Under the pieces are notes generated by a model that was given only the letters and a program-made list of their open reading frames with translations, had not been told where the DNA came from and ran no database searches. A program made the position numbers and the translations under genes. From CAMDBL01 sp964498125 (GTDB lineage: Bacteria; Pseudomonadota; Alphaproteobacteria; Rhizobiales; Hyphomicrobiaceae), in NCBI GenBank assembly GCA_964498125.1, contig CAZCGE010000018.1:1-8152 (forward strand): a stretch of 8,152 nt of DNA, written 5' to 3'. Shown in pieces: positions 7,068-8,152 of this stretch (within the stretch, counting starts at the first letter, position 1; each line of letters starts with the position of its first letter).

Positions 7068-7096
7068 TTGACACGTATACCCTCATGGGGTATCCG
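7068..7096 (+). promoter_or_regulatory. csoR promoter (predicted)
   Basis: TTGACA (7068-7073), a 17-bp spacer and TATCCG (7091-7096) form a good sigma70-type promoter reading right. The spacer holds nearly all of the operator at 7077-7093, so CsoR binding would exclude RNA polymerase. Transcription would be expected to start within a few bases of the csoR ATG at 7103. Confidence 0.65.
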
Positions 7097-7100
7097 TCAA
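7074..7100 (-). promoter_or_regulatory. ATPase operon promoter (predicted, overlapping)
   Basis: On the minus strand TTGACG (7100-7095) is followed after 15 bp by TATACG (7079-7074). The spacer is 2 bp shorter than ideal, so the exact -10 is uncertain. The element occupies almost the same base pairs as the rightward csoR promoter but faces the other way, and its spacer contains most of the operator at 7077-7093. It would leave a leader of roughly 50 nt before the ATPase ATG. Confidence 0.5.
7077..7093. promoter_or_regulatory. CsoR operator (main site)
   Basis: ATACCC-TCATG-GGGTAT is a perfect 6-bp inverted repeat with a 5-nt centre, and further pairing continues outside it (CG at 7074-7075 with CG at 7095-7096). 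A/T-rich ends flanking C-runs and G-runs are the known form of CsoR/FrmR-family operators. It lies between csoR and the ATPase and inside both predicted promoters, so it is very likely the copper-responsive switch. CsoR would bind it without copper and release it on binding Cu(I). Confidence 0.8.
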
Positions 7101-7102
7101 GC

Positions 7103-7378
7103 ATGGACATCATATCCAAATCCGCGCGTCTGAAGCGCCTGAGCCGCATCGAGGGGCAGGTGCGCGGCCTCGGCCGGATGGTCGAAGAGGATCGCTACTG
7201 CATCGACATCATCACCCAGATTGCCGCGGTCCGGGCCGCACTGGCGCGGGTCGAGGAGGACATCCTGGAGGACCACATCGGCCATTGCGTCGAGCATGCG
7301 ATCGCCAGCGGCAATGCGGACGAGCAACGCAAGAAGGTCGCAGAACTTATGGAGGTCCTGGGGCGGATGCGTCGTTGA
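7103..7378 (+). CDS. csoR: CsoR-type copper-sensing transcriptional repressor
   Basis: This 91-residue all-helical protein belongs to the CsoR/RcnR/FrmR (DUF156) family. RLKRLSRIEGQVRGL (9-23) is the family's conserved first helix. The Cu(I) ligands of CsoR are all present with the classic spacing: C33, H58 and C62 (25 and 29 residues after the first Cys, as in the M. tuberculosis protein), which argues for copper rather than nickel or formaldehyde sensing. The length is typical. ATG 7103 fits the family start; ATG 7085 is in frame but lies between the promoter elements. No Shine-Dalgarno is seen, and the predicted transcript starts at about the ATG, so translation may be leaderless. It is divergent from the ATPase and shares the operators at 7048-7093, so it probably represses itself and both operons. 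Confidence 0.93.
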   Translation: MDIISKSARLKRLSRIEGQVRGLGRMVEEDRYCIDIITQIAAVRAALARVEEDILEDHIGHCVEHAIASGNADEQRKKVAELMEVLGRMRR

Positions 7379-7408
7379 TCCTGGTCAGTGACGGACGCTT
7401 CGGCATAA

Positions 7409-7489
7409 ATGAGGAAATAGCCAATAAGCCACAGACCCATCAACACGTGCCGGCGGACACTTCTCGCGCAGATCGCTGCCGGCAGCATC
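7409..7489 (+). other. Untranslated or interrupted signal-peptide sequence of the DUF411 gene
   Basis: The frame of the DUF411 gene stays open upstream of its first ATG and encodes INTCRRTLLAQIAAGSI (7439-7489), which joins MLFGGRVLADT to make a convincing signal peptide with a twin-arginine-like RR. No ATG, GTG or TTG starts it. Further up, ATG-AGG-AAA at 7409-7417 is in the same frame but followed by TAG (7418-7420). Either the start was lost (ATC at 7439 where ATG would fit well), a stop arose in the leader, or there is a sequence error. Confidence 0.6.
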
Positions 7490-7906
7490 ATGCTGTTCGG
7501 CGGGCGCGTGCTGGCGGACACGCGTCCCGCCATCACAGTGTGGAAGGACCCCAGCTGTGGTTGCTGCGGGGGATGGGTCGAGCATCTGCGCGGCAACGGC
7601 TTCGTGGCAACGGTTATCGAGACGTCCGACGTCCAGTCAATCAAGGCGCAGCGGAGCGTTCCGGCGGAGTTGGCGTCCTGTCACACGGCCGAGATCGCGG
7701 GCTACACGATCGAAGGGCATGTCCCCGCGCAGGCAATCCTGCGCCTGCTCGCAGAAAAGCCGTCGGGTCGCGGCCTTGCGGTTCCCGGCATGCCGATCGG
7801 GTCGCCCGGGATGGAGGGCGGAAGGCCGGAGGCTTACGACGTGATGCTGTTTGGCAATGGCGCCCCGAAGCAGTTCGCGCGCTTTGTCGGAGAGAAGCCG
7901 GCGTAA
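7490..7906 (+). CDS. DUF411 family exported metal-binding protein
   Basis: The 138-residue frame is a DUF411 protein: ITVWKDPSCGCCGGW (15-29) carries the hallmark Cys motif (C23, C25, C26), followed by SCHTA (C64, H65), IEGHVPA (H77) and GLAVPGMPIGSPGME (95-109). DUF411 proteins are periplasmic, common beside copper and silver resistance genes, and probably bind Cu(I) through these Cys and Met residues. The first ATG (7490) falls inside the signal peptide, leaving only MLFGGRVLADT before the domain; the missing part is encoded just upstream in frame (7439-7489) but has no standard start. From 7490 export may fail. It is 111 nt downstream of csoR on the same strand, so probably in the csoR transcript. 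The domain itself is full length. Confidence 0.88.
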   Translation: MLFGGRVLADTRPAITVWKDPSCGCCGGWVEHLRGNGFVATVIETSDVQSIKAQRSVPAELASCHTAEIAGYTIEGHVPAQAILRLLAEKPSGRGLAVPGMPIGSPGMEGGRPEAYDVMLFGNGAPKQFARFVGEKPA

Positions 7907-7924
7907 CGAGCGGTAACCCGCTCG
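7907..7924 (+). terminator. Hairpin just after the DUF411 stop
   Basis: CGAGCGG (7907-7913), a 4-nt TAAC loop and CCGCTCG (7918-7924) form a perfect 7-bp stem immediately after the TAA. A TTTT run appears only at 7936-7939, too far away for a classic Rho-independent terminator. It may be a weak terminator or an mRNA 3'-end stabiliser that lowers expression of the small peptide downstream. Confidence 0.35.
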
Positions 7925-7957
7925 GATCGCATCCATTTTGACAGTAAGGATCAAGCC

Positions 7958-8065
7958 ATGATGTACGATGGCATGTTCTGGGGCATGGGCTGGATGCACC
8001 TCTTCGGTGCCATCATCATCGCCCTCGTGATCGCGGCGCTGGTCAAGTACGTATTCTTCCGCTGA
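7958..8065 (+). CDS. 35-residue Met/Trp-rich membrane peptide
   Basis: The frame begins MMYDGMFWGMGWMHLF and continues with a hydrophobic helix (GAIIIALVIAALV, 17-29) ending in KYVFFR. The N-terminus has five Met in its first 13 residues, two Trp and one His, a composition seen in small peptides of copper loci that may bind Cu(I) at the membrane surface (inference). AAGGA (7946-7950) lies 7 nt upstream of the first ATG, which strongly supports translation; a second ATG follows directly. It follows the DUF411 gene by 51 nt on the same strand. It is too short for standard gene finders and has no family I can name with certainty. Confidence 0.7.
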   Translation: MMYDGMFWGMGWMHLFGAIIIALVIAALVKYVFFR

Positions 8066-8152
8066 CGCGCCACGTCTTGAATGAATGGCCGATCTGGCTT
8101 GGGAACCTCCGAAATCTTACTACGGCGCGGCAACTGGAGACCAGAGCGCACC

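Noticed and set aside
6965..7102. Upstream extension of csoR to 6965 or to the in-frame ATG at 7085
   Set aside because: The extra residues do not match the CsoR family, overlap the ATPase coding region, or begin between the promoter elements.
7015..7149. Extension of the ATPase start upstream to 7149
   Set aside because: It would add 45 Arg/Ser-rich residues unlike the family and run through both operators, both promoters and the csoR start.
7938..7943. TTGACA resembling a -35 element before the 35-residue peptide
   Set aside because: It is only 15 nt from the start codon, so a promoter using it would start transcription inside the gene.
8081..8152. Start of another gene at the right edge (ATG at 8081 or 8085)
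   Set aside because: Two overlapping frames are open to the edge, neither with a Shine-Dalgarno sequence or a recognisable N-terminus; too short to judge.

Overview
The window is a high-GC, densely packed copper-homeostasis cluster from what is most likely an alphaproteobacterium. A Hyphomicrobiales/Bradyrhizobium-like host is an inference from codon use, the form of CsoR, and the DUF411, DUF2933 and Met-rich Spy-like companions; no marker gene fixes the taxonomy. No rRNA, tRNA, CRISPR array, transposase or origin was seen.

Layout. A control region at about 7015-7102 separates two divergent gene sets. Leftward (minus strand), in order of transcription: a Cu+ P1B-type ATPase with a YHS/HMBD N-terminus (7014-4660); a secreted Cys-rich/His-containing small protein (4550-4116); a Tat-exported multicopper oxidase (3946-2534); a Met-rich Spy/CpxP-like periplasmic protein broken by a +1 frameshift (2473-1975); a P19-like periplasmic metal-binding protein (1907-1323); a four-helix membrane protein of unknown function (1162-683); and a DUF2933 His-rich membrane peptide (669-460). 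Rightward (plus strand): csoR (7103-7378), a DUF411 exported metal-binding protein whose signal peptide lacks a usable start codon (7490-7906), and a 35-residue Met/Trp-rich membrane peptide (7958-8065). Positions 1-459 hold no gene I can support.

How it works together (inference from family knowledge). CsoR would sense cytoplasmic Cu(I) and release two 17-bp inverted-repeat operators, freeing both directions. The ATPase pumps Cu+ to the periplasm, the multicopper oxidase converts Cu(I) to less toxic Cu(II), and the Cys-, Met- and His-rich exported proteins (4116-4550, Spy-like, P19-like, DUF411) could bind or pass on periplasmic copper. The small membrane proteins (DUF2933, the 159-residue protein and the 35-residue peptide) have no known role.

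Most worth a second look: (1) two operator-like repeats with identical half-sites and spacing, one lying inside two fully overlapping opposed promoters; (2) a predicted leaderless csoR transcript; (3) the single-base frameshift in the Spy-like gene; (4) the DUF411 gene, whose twin-arginine signal peptide is preceded in frame by ATG-AGG-AAA-TAG; (5) the uncharacterised Cys-rich secreted protein and the tiny membrane peptides. The core is a recognisable copper-resistance module rather than a wholly new system; the novelty lies in its accessory proteins and its regulation.
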